Notes: generated by a model from the sequence alone, not told the origin. A stretch of DNA of 64,000 nt from Zygnema cylindricum (GCA_037447655.1 JBBHKE010003005.1:106701-170700); one strand, 5' to 3'; positions 32,294 to 44,392 are shown, counted from the stretch's first letter. Translations and numbers: made by a program.

Positions 32294-33936
32294 TGTCATG
32301 CCGCATTGTGTCGGGACATGTATTTTGTTTATTTGTAGGAATATTACGGGTCGAGGCTACACTAATTCCGGTTGTGTTAAAATCATGCTTGAATGCAGGA
32401 TTTGTTGTGTACTTACTCGAAAAGACGTCGGGTATTCCGCTGGTGACACGGAGATACATATTTGCGTGCGCGATTTGAAGGTGCACGATTCGAATGGCGT
32501 ACGCGGATATCGTTTGGAGGTCGTACGAAACAAGATGAACGAACCCCCACGATATTACATTTGTACTTTTATTTTCGCCTTTATTTTCACTTCAGTTGGA
32601 GTTTCGCGATGTACGAATCGCGTGTACGCAGAGCGTTTGTTGGCGCTTCGATTTTTGGTTCACATTGAAGTCGTGAACCCATGTAGGTTCACGCATACAT
32701 GTAGTTAGGAAGGGTTTTAATCCGCGGATTGTGAATTTTGTAACGTAGGCATATGGTCCTGGTCGCTTATTGGCCAGAACCCAAACTAGTCACAAATTGT
32801 ACAGTGAAATACTCTCACATGATTGGTTAGTTAGCAAATGTCAGAAAGTAGTACTTTGGTTATTTCGTTAGTACTTAGACGATTGCGTTAGGTTCGTACT
32901 CTCATAATTTGAGAGTACAGGAATTGGTCAAAGAGGACTTAGATCTTTTTGTATTTTTCCCTTGTCTTTTTCCTTAGTCAAATTGTCAGTTTTTTCCCTG
33001 CTAGGCTTTTTCTGCCTTAGTTTTTTCAACGCTTAGCTTTTCTCTTTCCTTATTATACTTTTATTGTAAGCCCTACAAGTTAATTCACTCGGTTTCGCCC
33101 AGAGTCCGCACGATTTCCCTTCAACAACCTCTTTTAGTTTGGATTCTGCCGACTTTCTCAGGCTGTTTCTAAACCTTTGTGGATGCCTTCTCTGAATTAG
33201 TGTTTGACATTTTGTTGTCTAATTTCTGTGGCTTTTGTTGGAGTTCGCTGGTGGTTTGTTATAATCTGGTTATCTCGGATTCTCTACCATTTTCCATTGC
33301 TTGCTTCCCGTTATCATTTTCTGCATTTGGTTATTAGTGTGTCAAAATCTGGTTTTCTCGGATTTCGTGCAGATTTTTAACGTTGTTTTCTTGTATTTTC
33401 TTGTAACTATTTTTACTCGTTTGTTAGAATTCGGTAATCTCGGATTGTTTACGTATTTTCAGTGCTTATTTTCTTGTTGTAATATTCTCCAATCAGCGTG
33501 CTAAGATCTGGTTATCTCGGATTCACTGCAGATTTTTAATGTTGTTTTCTTGCATTTTTCTGGTTTGTTTTCTTTATTTAAAATCCTAGACCTAACTCTA
33601 GTAAGGAATACGCCCAGACCGTGGAGCCTAGTGGCTACCCATCGGCTTAGTTGAATAAATGGAACTCTCTCTCGGCTTCCCACTCACCTTTCACCTTTTA
33701 TCCTTTCCACCTATTATCTCATTTAATAAATGGAACTCTCTCACGGCTTCCCACTCACCTTTCACCTTTTATCCTTTCCACCTATTATCTCATTTTTACA
33801 TTGTCATATTCATTTTACCTTTGTATTATTATTCTTTTTGCTTCGGGATGTGCTTTGTTGTTGTATATTCTACGTTTTCTACTCGCCAGCTAGTAAGGTT
33901 GCATGTTTCTTGGTTTGATTAGACACATGCACAACA
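32294..33936 (+). repeat. Solo LTR of family LTR-B (1.64 kb) in C1 gag
   Basis: The segment starts TGTCATGCC and ends near GCACAACA, a mutated GCATGACA. It interrupts gag between codons for EENDID and the following AKDFNKMA. The flanks GATGT and AATGC suggest a decayed 5-bp duplication of GATGC. The same sequence occurs reversed at 45921-47315 and 51828-53162. It contains about four diverged 82-bp units with TCTGGTTATCTCGGATT (33263-33560) and a 71-bp tandem duplication (33654-33796). Confidence 0.8.
33654..33796. repeat. 71-bp tandem duplication inside LTR-B
   Basis: Two copies beginning AATAAATGGAACTCTCTC lie 71 bp apart and differ at very few positions. Confidence 0.95.
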
Positions 33937-33996
33937 ATGCCAAGGACTTTAACAAAATGGCGGCAAAGCACTTCATTCTTCGTCTTCTTACTAAAG
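33937..33996 (+). pseudogene. C1 gag, middle fragment
   Basis: Gag sequence resumes (AKDFNKMAAKHFILRLLTK) and is cut again by C2. It continues at 40444 with GLASPHLQVERASDLW. Confidence 0.85.
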
Positions 33997-35043
33997 TGTA
34001 GAAATTAATGGTTTTAAAGTATTTTCTAGGTCTGAATAGAAATAAAGAAGCCGAGGCAGTCTACCTCTAACTTCTCTCTCCAACTCTCAAACTTGTCGCA
34101 GTCAATAAGAAATTGAAGAGCAAGCTAGAGCCATGGCTACCTAGGCTATCCTGAGGTTTACGGGAAATTTATATTAGTTAGAGGATTATTTACTAAAAGG
34201 TATGTGCCAGCCACAGGATTTTATCCTAGTACCTGCCGGCCGACAGATAGTAGATAGCCGGTAGCCTTAGCCGTTAAGTCTAGAAGTAGTCTTACGCACT
34301 ATATAGTACGATAATTAATTAAACATTATTTCGTAGGATAAATCATTTAACTATAAAAGTTAACAGGATACATAGATTTGGTATGTAAAAGTACGAATTG
34401 CGGTACGGATAAGAAATCAATACCGCGCATTGATTTAGTAAGTCAAACAAATACCGCGCATGTATTTATTACGGCCACGATCAAATGCGAGTTTAATCGG
34501 ACGGCCGGAATTAGCGCCGAGATCGCGGAAGGAGAATTCGACGGTTTGTGGGCATCGCCACATCGGATGACACGTGGCAATGTTACATTGGAGAGCGGCA
34601 TCTCCGAGGATTAAAGGAGCGAATTCGGACATACCACGTGTGGACATTTAGGCCATGTTGTACAGTGTCCGTACATAAAGTACACCGGCAGCTGTTTTTT
34701 TGCGTACGGAACTGTAATCTGATTGGTTCCGTACATCAGTAGATAGAGTCTGTGAGAGAGATAGGACTTAGAAAAATTAGAAGATAGGACCCTCTCTTTT
34801 ACAGAGCTTCTGTACAAAAGGTCAACTTTGACCCTCCATAACTTACAGCTCAGGGGAGCAAATTCAGAGAATCTTTTTGCTATCGACTCAGCGGAGTCTT
34901 GCCTTCATAGGGGTGCAGCTGGTCAGAGTTTTTGTATGCCGGGGTGGCAGTTATTTTTGCTGAAACACAAAGGGGTCAGGATAATCCTAGAGGCTTCTTG
35001 GACGTTGTCCACTCTGAGGACTTATGGAGGTCTCAGAGTTTAA
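33997..35043 (+). repeat. C2 5' LTR (1047 bp)
   Basis: It starts TGTAGAAATTAATGG and ends GAGTTTAA where the 3' LTR has GAGTTTCA. The gag ATG (35024-35026) lies within it. Confidence 0.9.
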
Positions 35044-35740
35044 GGTTATGGGCCCACCCTCTAGGGTTTCAATCTTTAAAAGAACTAGCTTCATATACTG
35101 GGAAAGTATGATGATAGGAGCTCTATGCGAAAAAAGGTTTTGGGGGATAGTGAGTGGACGGTTGGGGCGTCCATCAAGTCTTCGAATTCCTCTAGGGTTT
35201 GGAGGAAGCAGATTCATCAAGAAAGAGGATCCACCTTCAACAGAGGAAACAAAAGAAGGAGAGGTGGTGGACAAAGGAAAGGATAAGGACACGACCACAC
35301 CAATAGCAATTGGTTCGGCATTCATGTCACCTATTCCGAGGAACGAGGAGAATGATACTAAAACTTGGGACTTCAACAATATGGCGACAAAGCACTTCAT
35401 CCTACGCCATCTCACTCAAGGACTTGCATGTCCTCATTTGCAGGTAGAAAGAGCATCCGATCTTTGGATGGCTCTCATAGAGATGTACCGAAGTGGTACG
35501 ATTCAGCAACAACAGTTGGCTGATCAGAAAGTTAAGGAGTATGTATACAAAAGGGGAAATATGTTGGATTTTTGCAATGAGCTTGCTACACTCTTCATGG
35601 AGCTAGAGAGTGCGGGAAAAGATTTTAGTGAAAAAGAAAAGGTTAACTGTTTACTGATGAAGTTACCTGATGAGTTTGAGAACATAGTCAACCGTGTGCA
35701 GGACTTGCTGACTCAAGGTGGATATGGAACTCAGTGGTAG
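35024..35740 (+). pseudogene. C2 gag
   Basis: The 238-codon frame begins MEVSEFKVMGPPSRV and contains copia Gag sequence (FILRHLTQGLACPHLQVERA, LMKLPDEFENIVNRVQ). Compared with C1 and C3 it lacks one base near 35707, so the frame ends early and gag continues in another frame from 35734. Confidence 0.85.
35044..35058 (+). other. C2 primer-binding site
   Basis: GGTTATGGGCCCACC directly follows the 5' LTR. It is the reverse complement of GGUGGGCCCAUAACC, the anticodon arm of plant initiator tRNA-Met as I recall that sequence. The same bases encode VMGPP in gag. Confidence 0.8.
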
Positions 35741-36327
35741 GGATGATTCTCGTTCGAGAGAATACGATTGAGATCCGAAGGGGAGGAAAGAGTGGCCAAG
35801 CCTTGGCAACAGCGATTGATAGAAGGAACAAGGATTCCCGAAAACCGGTCGAAAACTATGGGGGTAGGGAGCAAAAAAAACAGGCCGACGAGTTTGAACC
35901 AAGGGCTCCCAAAGGTTTATGTCATTTTTGTAAGAAACCGTGGCACTATATGGCAGAGTGCACTAAGCTAACCGAGCTTCGGTTAAAGGAGGGGCAGACT
36001 GGTGGTACCCCGATGGGAAAAAAAAAGGCCCTTGTCACACAGGTACTTGAGGCGGAATCCGAGGACGAGGACGATGAGCTCTTTTTGGATGAGGAGTTGG
36101 AGGTAAAAAATGAGGTCGAAATTCCACGAAGGCAGAAATGTGCTTACGGTGGATTCAAAGGTGAAGCAGTTTGGATTATACATTCAGGTGCCTCCATGCA
36201 CATGTGTAAGGATAGGCACTTGTTCACTAAGATAAGAAAGATTCCCACCGTAGAGATAGAGTACGAGGATGGGAGGATAGTCACCACTACTCTTGTAGGA
36301 TCGGTAGATTTCAAAGTGTTAGTATAA
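35734..36327 (+). pseudogene. C2 gag C-terminus, zinc knuckle and protease
   Basis: The CCHC knuckle CHFCKKPWHYMAEC is followed by an acidic linker and the retropepsin site. The site reads WIIHSGASMHM instead of WIIDSGASMHM: the catalytic Asp is His (CAT, 36181-36183). A TAA ends the frame at about 36325, inside the domain. Confidence 0.9.
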
Positions 36328-36566
36328 GGAAAGACATCCATATTAACATTCTCCGATGTATTTTTAATTCTGGAGCCGAACAGAAACCTTATCTCTACAT
36401 CTGTATTAGATGATAAGGGTTTTTTTACTAGCACAAGGGAAGGAGTCTTTCCTGCTAGTTTTGAGGAGGATGTCTATTTCATTGCTGAGAAAGGTAGCCA
36501 TGGGATGTTTAGGCTGCTATTAAGTAATGAAACAAGAAACTTTATTATGCTGGTGTTCATGATATT

Positions 36567-37127
36567 ATGATGTGGCATAAGAGGCTTGGGCATGTAAATC
36601 TAGATAAGTTAAGAGAGATGAAAAAGATGGGAGTGGTGGAAGGGATTCAGTTCAGTGAGAGTGATGATATAAGTGATTGTAGTGGATGTGCTCAAGGTAA
36701 AGCACACAGGTTACCCTTTCCTAAAACAGCCACCTATAAGGGAGAAAATATTCTAGATCTAGTACACACAGATATTTGGGGACCGGCTAAAGTGCCCTCA
36801 CCGGGGGGGAAGAGATTTATGATGACTATAACTGATGATTGGTCTCGGTATTCCCGGGTGTATTTTTTGAAAAACAAGTCAGAAGCTCAGGATTGTTTTA
36901 GACAATATAAAGCGTGGAGCGAAAAACTCCATGAAACTCCAATCAAGAGAATAAGGAGTGACAATGGTGGAGAGTATACTTCTAACCAGTTTGAGGATTT
37001 TCTGAGAGAAGATGGGGTCCAACACCAAAAGACAGTTCCAGAAAACCCGGAACAGAATGGGGTAGCAGAAAGGTTAAATAGAACACTAAGTGATAGTGCT
37101 AGAAGTATGTTGTGGATAAAAAGATAG
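36567..37127 (+). pseudogene. C2 integrase
   Basis: The HHCC zinc-binding motif (WHKRLGH ... CSGCAQGK) and the core with D (LVHTDIWGP), D (RSDNGGEYTS) and E (NGVAERLNRT) are all present. A frameshift ends the frame after ARSMLWIKR. The remaining integrase C-terminus continues in other frames to about 37420. Confidence 0.9.
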
Positions 37128-37422
37128 GAAAAAGGTTTTGGGCAGAAGCAATGAACTATGCTTATTACCTCAAAAATAGAGTTCTTACTTCAGCTTTAAA
37201 GATCAAACACCTTATGAGAGATGGACAGGCCGGAAACCAGACATATCCCACTTAAAGGTTTTTGGCAGTCAAGTATTCAGTCTAGATACAGATCGGTCTA
37301 ATTAGAAGCTAGATCTTAAAGGAAAACCGGGATACTTATTAGGATATGATGAAGATGTTAAAGGATATAGAGTTTGTGATCTAAAATGGGAAGATATAAT
37401 CTTAGTAAAACATCTAGTAGTT

Positions 37423-37830
37423 ATGGATGAAGGAAAGTTTGTGGATCCCTTCAAATATACGAAGTCAGTAAAAATCAGATTTGAGTCAGAAAATTCTGAT
37501 GACTTTGAGCTTCGTAATTATCCAGGTTTAAGAGACGATGACATTCTTGCAGGTACAAATCAGACCGGGAAGGACTCAGCTGTGGAAACTTCTGTGACAA
37601 CTCTACCCGAAGCGATAGACGTGGTGGAAATTGATTCGGAATCAAGGGATAGGGGAGAAGCAGAGTTTGTTCGAAAGAATCCACGAGAACCATCTATTCC
37701 GGCCTCAGATTTTGAGGGGGGAAGGAGAAGTAGCAAAAGACTGCAAGAAAAACAGGTTAATAACAAGGTAACTAAACTATCTCATGAAGATGAACCTCAA
37801 ACTTATGGAGAGGCGATGACTTGTCCATAA
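37423..37830 (+). pseudogene. C2 integrase - reverse transcriptase linker
   Basis: The linker is acidic and ends GGRRSSKRLQEKQVNNKV. A stop follows MTCP where other copies continue into reverse transcriptase. Confidence 0.8.
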
Positions 37831-37863
37831 AGAAACCGGTGGAAGACAGCCATCAATGAGGAG

Positions 37864-38694
37864 ATGGCCTCAATTATGGCAACCGATACTTGGGAGCTGG
37901 TGGATTGTCCACCTAACCGAAAACCAATCGGTTGTAAGTGGGTTTTTAAATTAAAACTGAACCTAGATAACATAATCCAGCGCTACAAGGCCCGACTAGT
38001 GGCAAAGGGATTTACACAAAAGGAGGGAATTGACTACGAGGAAACCTTTGCCCCGGTGGTCAGATTTCCCTCCGTCTGTATACTTCTCAGCCTGGAAGCA
38101 TCGGAAGACATGGAAGTGCACCAAATGGACATCAAAACAACCTTTTTGCATGGAGAATTGGAAGAGGAGATCTTCATGCGACAACCCGAAGGGTTTGTGG
38201 GGGAAAGAGAGGAGAGTAAGGTATGTCGGCTGATTAAATCTCTTTATGGTTTGAAACAGGCGCCTCGACAGTGCAATAAGAAGCTTGATGAGTTTCTTAC
38301 CGGTCTGGGATATATCCGGATCAGCTCAGATCACTCAATCTATATTTTCGAAGATAAAGAAGGTTTTATATTTATTGCAATTTGTGTTGATGGTTTGCTT
38401 GTTTTAAGTAAATCAATGGAAAAAATTAATAAACTGAAAACCGATCTTAAGGGGAGATTTCAAATGAAGGATATGGGGGAAGCAAAATATATTTTGGGGA
38501 TTCAAGTAGAGAGAGACCGAAAAAGAATAATTTTAAGATTGACTAAAAAGGAAGCAATAGGGAACATGCTGGAAAATTTTCAAATGGATAAAGCTAATAG
38601 TTGTACAACTTCAATGGAGTTTAAGAAGGGAAGTGAGGGGAGTGAGGAAGAAGGAGTCATAGTCTTAGATGAGGAATTATCTCTTGAAGAATAG
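37864..38694 (+). pseudogene. C2 reverse transcriptase
   Basis: The frame has copia RT motifs CKWVFKLKLN, KARLVAKGFTQKEGIDYEET, QMDIKTTFLHGELEE and SLYGLKQAPRQ. The catalytic motif reads CVDG (38383-38394) in place of YVDD, so the polymerase should be dead. Confidence 0.9.
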
Positions 38695-38700
38695 AAGTTC

Positions 38701-39378
38701 ATGCAGACTATTCCTTATAGACAAGTAGTAGGAAGTCTAATCTATTTTATGAATTGTACCCGGCCGGATTTAGCTACATTTATAGGAGTGCTGAGTAGAA
38801 GTCTAAATGCTCCCACTAAGAGGGATTGGGAGGCAGCTAAGAGAGTCCTTAGATACTTGATAGGAACTAGGGATCTATGGTTGCATTTGGGTGGGGAGAA
38901 TACTAACATCACTACTTGGATTGATTCCAATTATGGTGATGCTCCGATGAGGAGATGCACTTCTGGATATGTATTATATGTGGGTGATGGGGCTTGCTCT
39001 TGGAGTAGCAAACAGCAAAAGGTTATTGCTCAGTCCACCATGGAGGCTGAGTATATGGCCTCTTGCTCTACTGTAAAAGAATTGATGTGGGTCAAGTCTT
39101 TGCTTGGTGAGCTTGGTCATCTTAAGATTGGTGTTCAGAAAATATTTTGTGATAATGAGGCAGCAATTGCTATTTCTGCCAATCCTAAACATCATTTTAA
39201 AGCTAAACATATGGACATTAGACTCAGCTTTGTTAGAGAGAAAGTAGAAAATAAAATAATCAGTTTAGAGTACCGACCAGATAGTGAGATGGTAGCAGAT
39301 ATGATGACCAAATCTGTGCCTTCCCCTAAGCTAATTTTCTGCAGGGAGAAGTGTGGTCTTAAATTAAAGATTGACTAG
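38701..39378 (+). pseudogene. C2 RNase H
   Basis: The frame runs from MQTIPYRQVVGSLIYFMNCT to the natural TAG after CGLKLKID. It contains the copia RNase H signatures QKVIAQSTMEAEYMA and IFCDNEAAIAI. It is intact for this domain. The polypurine AAAAAAAGGGGAG precedes the 3' LTR. Confidence 0.9.
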
Positions 39379-39391
39379 AAAAAAAGGGGAG

Positions 39392-40438
39392 TGTTGAAAT
39401 TAATTATTTTAAAGTATTTTCTAGGTCTGAATAGATATAAAGAAGCCGAGGCAGTCTACCTCTAACTTCTCTCTCCAACTCTCAAACTTGTCGCAGTCAC
39501 TGAGAAATTGAAGAGGAAGCTAGAGCCATGGCTACCTAGGCTATCATGAGGTTTACGGGAAATTTATATTAGTTAGGGGATTATTTACTAAAAGGTATGT
39601 GCCGGCCAGAGGATTTGATCCTAGTACCTGCCGGCCGACAGATAGTAGATAGCCGGTAGCCTTAGCCATTAAGTCTAGAAGTAGTCTTACGCACTATATA
39701 GGACGATAATTAATTAAACATTAATTCGTAGGATAAATCATTTAACTATAATAGTTAACGAGATACATAGATCTGGTATGTAAAAGTACGAATTGCGGTA
39801 CAGATAAGAAAACAATACCGCACATTGATTTAGTAAGCGAAACAAATATCGCGCATGTATTTATTACGGCTACGATCAAATGCGAGTTTAATCGGACGGC
39901 CGGAATTAGCGCAGAGATCGCGGAAGAAGAATTCGGCGGTTTATGAGCATTGCCACATCGGATGACACGTGGCGATGTTACATTGGAGCGCGGCATTTCC
40001 GAGGATTAAAGGAGCGAATCCGGACATACCACGTGTGGACATTTAGGCCATGTCGTACAGTGTCCGTACGTAAAGTACAACGGCAGCTGTACTTTTGCGT
40101 ACGGAATTGTAATCTGATTGGTGCCGTACATGAGTAGATAGAGTCTGTGAGAGAGATAGGACTAAGAAAAATTAGAAGATAGGACCCTCTCTCCCAGAGA
40201 GCTTCTGTACAAAAGGTCAACTTTGAGCCTCCATAACTTACTGCTCAGGGGAGCAAATTAAGAGATTCTTTTTGCTATCGACTCAGGGGAGTCTTGCCTT
40301 CACAGGGGTGCAGGTGGTCAGAGTTTTTGTCTGCCAGGGTGGCAGTTATTTTTGCTGAAACAGAAAGGGGTCAGGATTATCCTAGAGGCTTCTTGGAAGT
40401 TGTCCACTCTGAGGACTTATGGAGGTCTCAGAGTTTCA
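39392..40438 (+). repeat. C2 3' LTR (1047 bp)
   Basis: It begins TGTTGAAATTAATT and ends ATGGAGGTCTCAGAGTTTCA, immediately followed by the target duplication TAAAG. This fixes the LTR end downstream of the gag ATG. Confidence 0.95.
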
Positions 40439-40443
40439 TAAAG

Positions 40444-43400
40444 GGCTTGCATCTCCTCATTTGCAGGTAGAGAGGGCATCCGATCTCTGGGTGGATCTCA
40501 TAGACATGTACCGAAGTGGTACGATTTAGCAACAACAGTTGGCTGATCAAAAAATTAAGGAGTATGTATACAAAGGGGGGAAGATGTTCGATTTTTGCAA
40601 TGAGCTTGCTACACTTTTCATTGAACTAAAGAGTGCTGGAAAAGTATTTAGTGGAAAGGAAAAGGTTAACTATTTACTGATAAAGTTAACCGATGAGTTT
40701 GAGAATATAGTCAAACGTGTGCAGAACTTGGCAGACTCAAGGTGGATATAGAACTTTGTGGTAGAGATGACTCTCGTTTGGGAGAATACGATTGAGATTG
40801 AAGGGGAGGAAAGAGTGGGCAAGCCTTGGCAGTTGGGACAGATTGGAGGAACAAGGATTCTTGGAAACCGGTCGGAAATTACAGAAGGGGGGGGCAGAAA
40901 AATCAGACCGAGGAGTTCGGACCAAAGGCTCCCAAGGGTTTGTGCCATTTTTGTAAGAAACTAGGGCACTATATGGCGTAGTGCACTAAGCTAATCAAAC
41001 TTCGATTAAAGAAACGGTAGATCGGTGGACCTCTAAGAAGAAAGAAAAAGGCTCTTGTGACTGAGGTACAGAAGGAGGAATCTGAGGACAATGACGGTGA
41101 GCTCTGGCTAGATGAGGAGATAGAGGCAAAGAACGAGGTCAAAATTCCTCGAAAGCAGAAGTGTGCTTTTGGAGGTTTGAAAGGAGAAGGAGGTTAGATT
41201 GTGGATTCTGGTGCCTCCATGCACATGTGTAAGGATAAACACCTGTTCACTAAGATGAGAAAGATTCCCACCGTAGAGATAAAGTATGGGAATAAGAGGG
41301 TTGTCACTACTACTATGATAGGATCGGTAGATCTGAGAGTTTTAGTGGAGGGAAACACATCCATAGTGACATTCTCTGATGTGTTGTTTATTCCAGAGTT
41401 AAACAAAAACATCATCTCAACGTCTGTGTTAGATGATAAGGGTTTTGAGACTAGCCTCGAAAGGGAACCTTTACTGCTAGCTTTAAGGAGGAAGTTTATT
41501 TCACAGCTGAAAAAGGTAGCCAATGCATGTTTAGGCTGATTTTGAGTAATAAAAAGAAGAAACTTTACTATGCTGGTGTTCATGATATTATGTTGTGGCA
41601 TAAGAGGCTTTGACATGTGCAATTAGATAAGTTGAAAGAAATGAAAAAGATGGGAATTGTGGAAGGAATTCAATTCAGAGAAAGTGAAAACCTAAGTGAC
41701 TCTAGTGGTTGTGCTCAAGGTAAAGCACAAAGATTACCCTTCCCAAAAGAAGCCACTTACAATGGCGAAAGAGTGTTAGACTTGGTACATACTGATATTT
41801 GTGGACCGCCCAGAGTGCCCTCACCCGGTGATAAAAGGTTTATGATGAAAATCAGTGACGATTAGTCTTGATACTCTAGAGTGTATTTTTTGAAAAATAA
41901 ATCAGAGGCCCCACAACTTTTAAGGAATATAAGGCATCGAGTGAGAAACTCCATGAAACCCCTATTAACAAAGTAAGGAGTGTTAATGGGGGAGAGTATA
42001 CCTCCAATCAGTTTGAGGATTTTATGAGAGAAGATGAAGTGAAACACCAAAAAAAAAAGTTCCTGAAATGTGGAGCAAAATAGTGTAGCCGAGAGGTTAA
42101 ATAGAACTCTAAGTGATAGTGCTAGGAGAATGCTCTTGATAAGAAAATAGGAAGGAGATTTTGGGCCGAAGCTATGAACGATGCAAATTATCTCTAAAAT
42201 AGAGTTCTTACCTTGGCAATAAAAGGCCAAACTCCTTATGAGAGATGGACCGGCCGAAAACCAGATATTTCACACTTAAAGGATTTCTGTAGTCAAGTAC
42301 TTAGCCTAGGCACAGATTGGTCAAATTGGAAGTTGGATCCAAAAGGAAAACCACAATATCTACTAGGATATGATGAAAATGTAATAGGATATAGAGTCTA
42401 TGATCTCAAGAGAGAAGATATAATCCTATTAAAGTATCTATTAGTCATGGATGAAGGGAAATTTATAGATCCCTTTAAGCATAAAAGGATAGTCAAAATC
42501 AGATTTGGGTCAAATTTTTTTGATGACTCTGAGCTTCCTAACTATCCAGATTTTCGAGAAGATGGTGATCTTCCAGGAACAAATAAAACCGAGGAGGACA
42601 CAACCGTGGAACCCCTAGTGCCAACTCCAACCGAAACGGAAGACGTGGTGGAAATAGACCCGGAATCGAGGGATACAGGAGAAGCCAAAATTATTCGAAA
42701 GAATCCACGAGAGCCATCCATTCCGGCATCAGAGTTTGAGGGTGGAAGGAGAAGCAGCAAAAGACTGCAAGAGAATTAAGTTAACAACAAGGTAACCAAA
42801 GTTTCTCATCCCGATGAACCCCGCACTTATGGTGAGGCAATAGAATGTCCTGAGAGGAACCGGTGGAAGTCAGCCATTAATGAGGAGATGGCTTCGATTA
42901 TGGCAGCAAATACGTGGGAGTTGTTGGACTCTCCCCTTAATAGGAAGCCAATCGGGTGTAAGTGGGAATTCAAATTCAAACTCAACCCGGATAACACCAT
43001 TGAGCACTACAAGGCTCGGTTAGTGGCGAAAGGATTCACCTAAAAAGAGGGAATTGACTACAACGAAACTTTTGCTCTCGTCGTCAGGTTTCCCTCTCTT
43101 CGGATACTTCTCACTATGGCGGCAGCAGAAGACATGGAAGTGCATCATATGGACATCAAGAAAGCCTTCCTACATGGAGAGTTGGAAGAGAAAAATTTTT
43201 ATGCGACAGCCCGAAAGATTTGTGGAGCAAGGGGAGGAGAGCAAGGTATGTCGATTGATCAAATCTTTGTATGGGCTGAAACAGGCGCCTCGACAATGGA
43301 AAAAAAAGCTCGATGAGTTTCTTACATGTTTAGGATACATTCGGATCAGCTCATATCACTCAATTTATTTGTTTCAAGATGAGGAAGGAATTATTTTTAT

Positions 43401-44392
43401 TGGAATTTATGTTGATAATTTGCTTGTTTTAAGTAAATCTATGGATAAAATAAATAGGTTGAAAAATGATCAAAAAGGAAGATTTGAGATAAAAGATATG
43501 GGAGAAGCAAGGTATATTTTGGGATTTCAGGCAGAGAGAGAAAGAGATAGAAAGATAATAACATTAACTCAAAAGGAGGCCATTGGAAACATTTTAGAAA
43601 AATTTCAAATGGACAAGGCTAATAGTTGTACCACTTCTATGGAAATAAAGAAAGGAAGTGAGGGGAGTGTCGAAAAGGGAGTTATATTCTTAGATGATGA
43701 GGTAGACCCCGAAGAGAAAAGATTTATGCCGACCATCCCTTATAGACAAGTAGTGGGCAGCCTAATATATTTCATGAATTTTACCCTTCCGGACATAGCA
43801 GTAGCAGTAGGAGTACTAAAAAGGAGTCTGAATGCTCCCACTAAGAAAGATTAGGAGGCAGCTAAGAGAGTACTTAGATATCTCATATGGACTAGAGATC
43901 TATGGTTGCATTTGGGTGGGAACAATACTAACATCAGCACTTGGAGTGATGCCAGCAATGCCGATGCTCTTATAAGGAGATGCACGTCTAGATATGTATT
44001 GTATGTGGGTGATGGGGCTTGCTGCTGGAGCAGCAACCAAAAAAAAGGTCCCTGCCCAGTCCACCATGAGTACATGGCCTCTTGCTCTACTCTAAAGAAT
44101 TAATGTGGGTCAAGTCTTTGCTTGGTGAGCTTGGTCAACTTAAGAGTGGTGTGCAGAAATTTTGTTGTGATAATCAAGCAGCGATCGATATTGCTGCAAA
44201 TCCTAAACATCATTTTAAAGCCAAACACATGGACATTTGACTCAGTTTTGTTAGAGAGAAGGTAAAAAATAAAATTATCAATTTAGAGTACAAACCAGGT
44301 AGCTTGATGGTAGCAAATATGATGACCAAACTTGTGCCTTCCCTTAAGCTAATTTTTGCCAGTAGAAGTGTGGTATGGAATGAAATAGTGAC
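40444..44392 (+). pseudogene. C1 gag-pol remainder, degenerate
   Basis: Gag resumes with GLASPHLQVERASDLW. Protease DSGASMHM lies near 41203 but a TAG replaces its Trp. Integrase motifs lie at 41590-42150, with a TGA just after KRL at 41612. Reverse transcriptase spans about 42890-43840 with YVDN (43408-43419) instead of YVDD. RNase H lies at about 43860-44392. Stops and frameshifts are scattered throughout, more than in C2, as expected if C1 is the older insertion. Confidence 0.9.

Larger units (their letters stand above)
33997..40438 (+). mobile_element. C2: complete Ty1/copia element nested in C1
   Basis: LTRs at 33997-35043 and 39392-40438 are both 1047 bp. The target duplication TAAAG lies at 33992-33996 and 40439-40443. 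The internal region (35044-39391) holds gag, zinc knuckle, protease, integrase, reverse transcriptase and RNase H. Defects: a 1-nt deletion near 35707, stops at about 36325, 37125, 37828 and 38692, protease Asp changed to His, and the reverse transcriptase YVDD motif changed to CVDG. It could have moved only with enzymes supplied in trans. Confidence 0.95.

Noticed and set aside
31953-32708. A 251-codon frame that could look like one protein
   Set aside because: It joins C1 gag to LTR-B sequence across the insertion at 32294; the second half is not gag.
32294-33936. Interpretation of LTR-B as a DNA transposon with short inverted ends
   Set aside because: TGTCATGC/GCATGACA termini also fit LTRs of plant retrotransposons, and associated gag-protease sequence and decayed 5-bp flanks favour an LTR. 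Not fully excluded.
39392-40312. LTR end at GGGGTGCA with TGGTCAGAG as primer-binding site
   Set aside because: The TAAAG target duplication begins at 40439, 126 bp later, and both C2 LTRs then have the same length (1047 bp).
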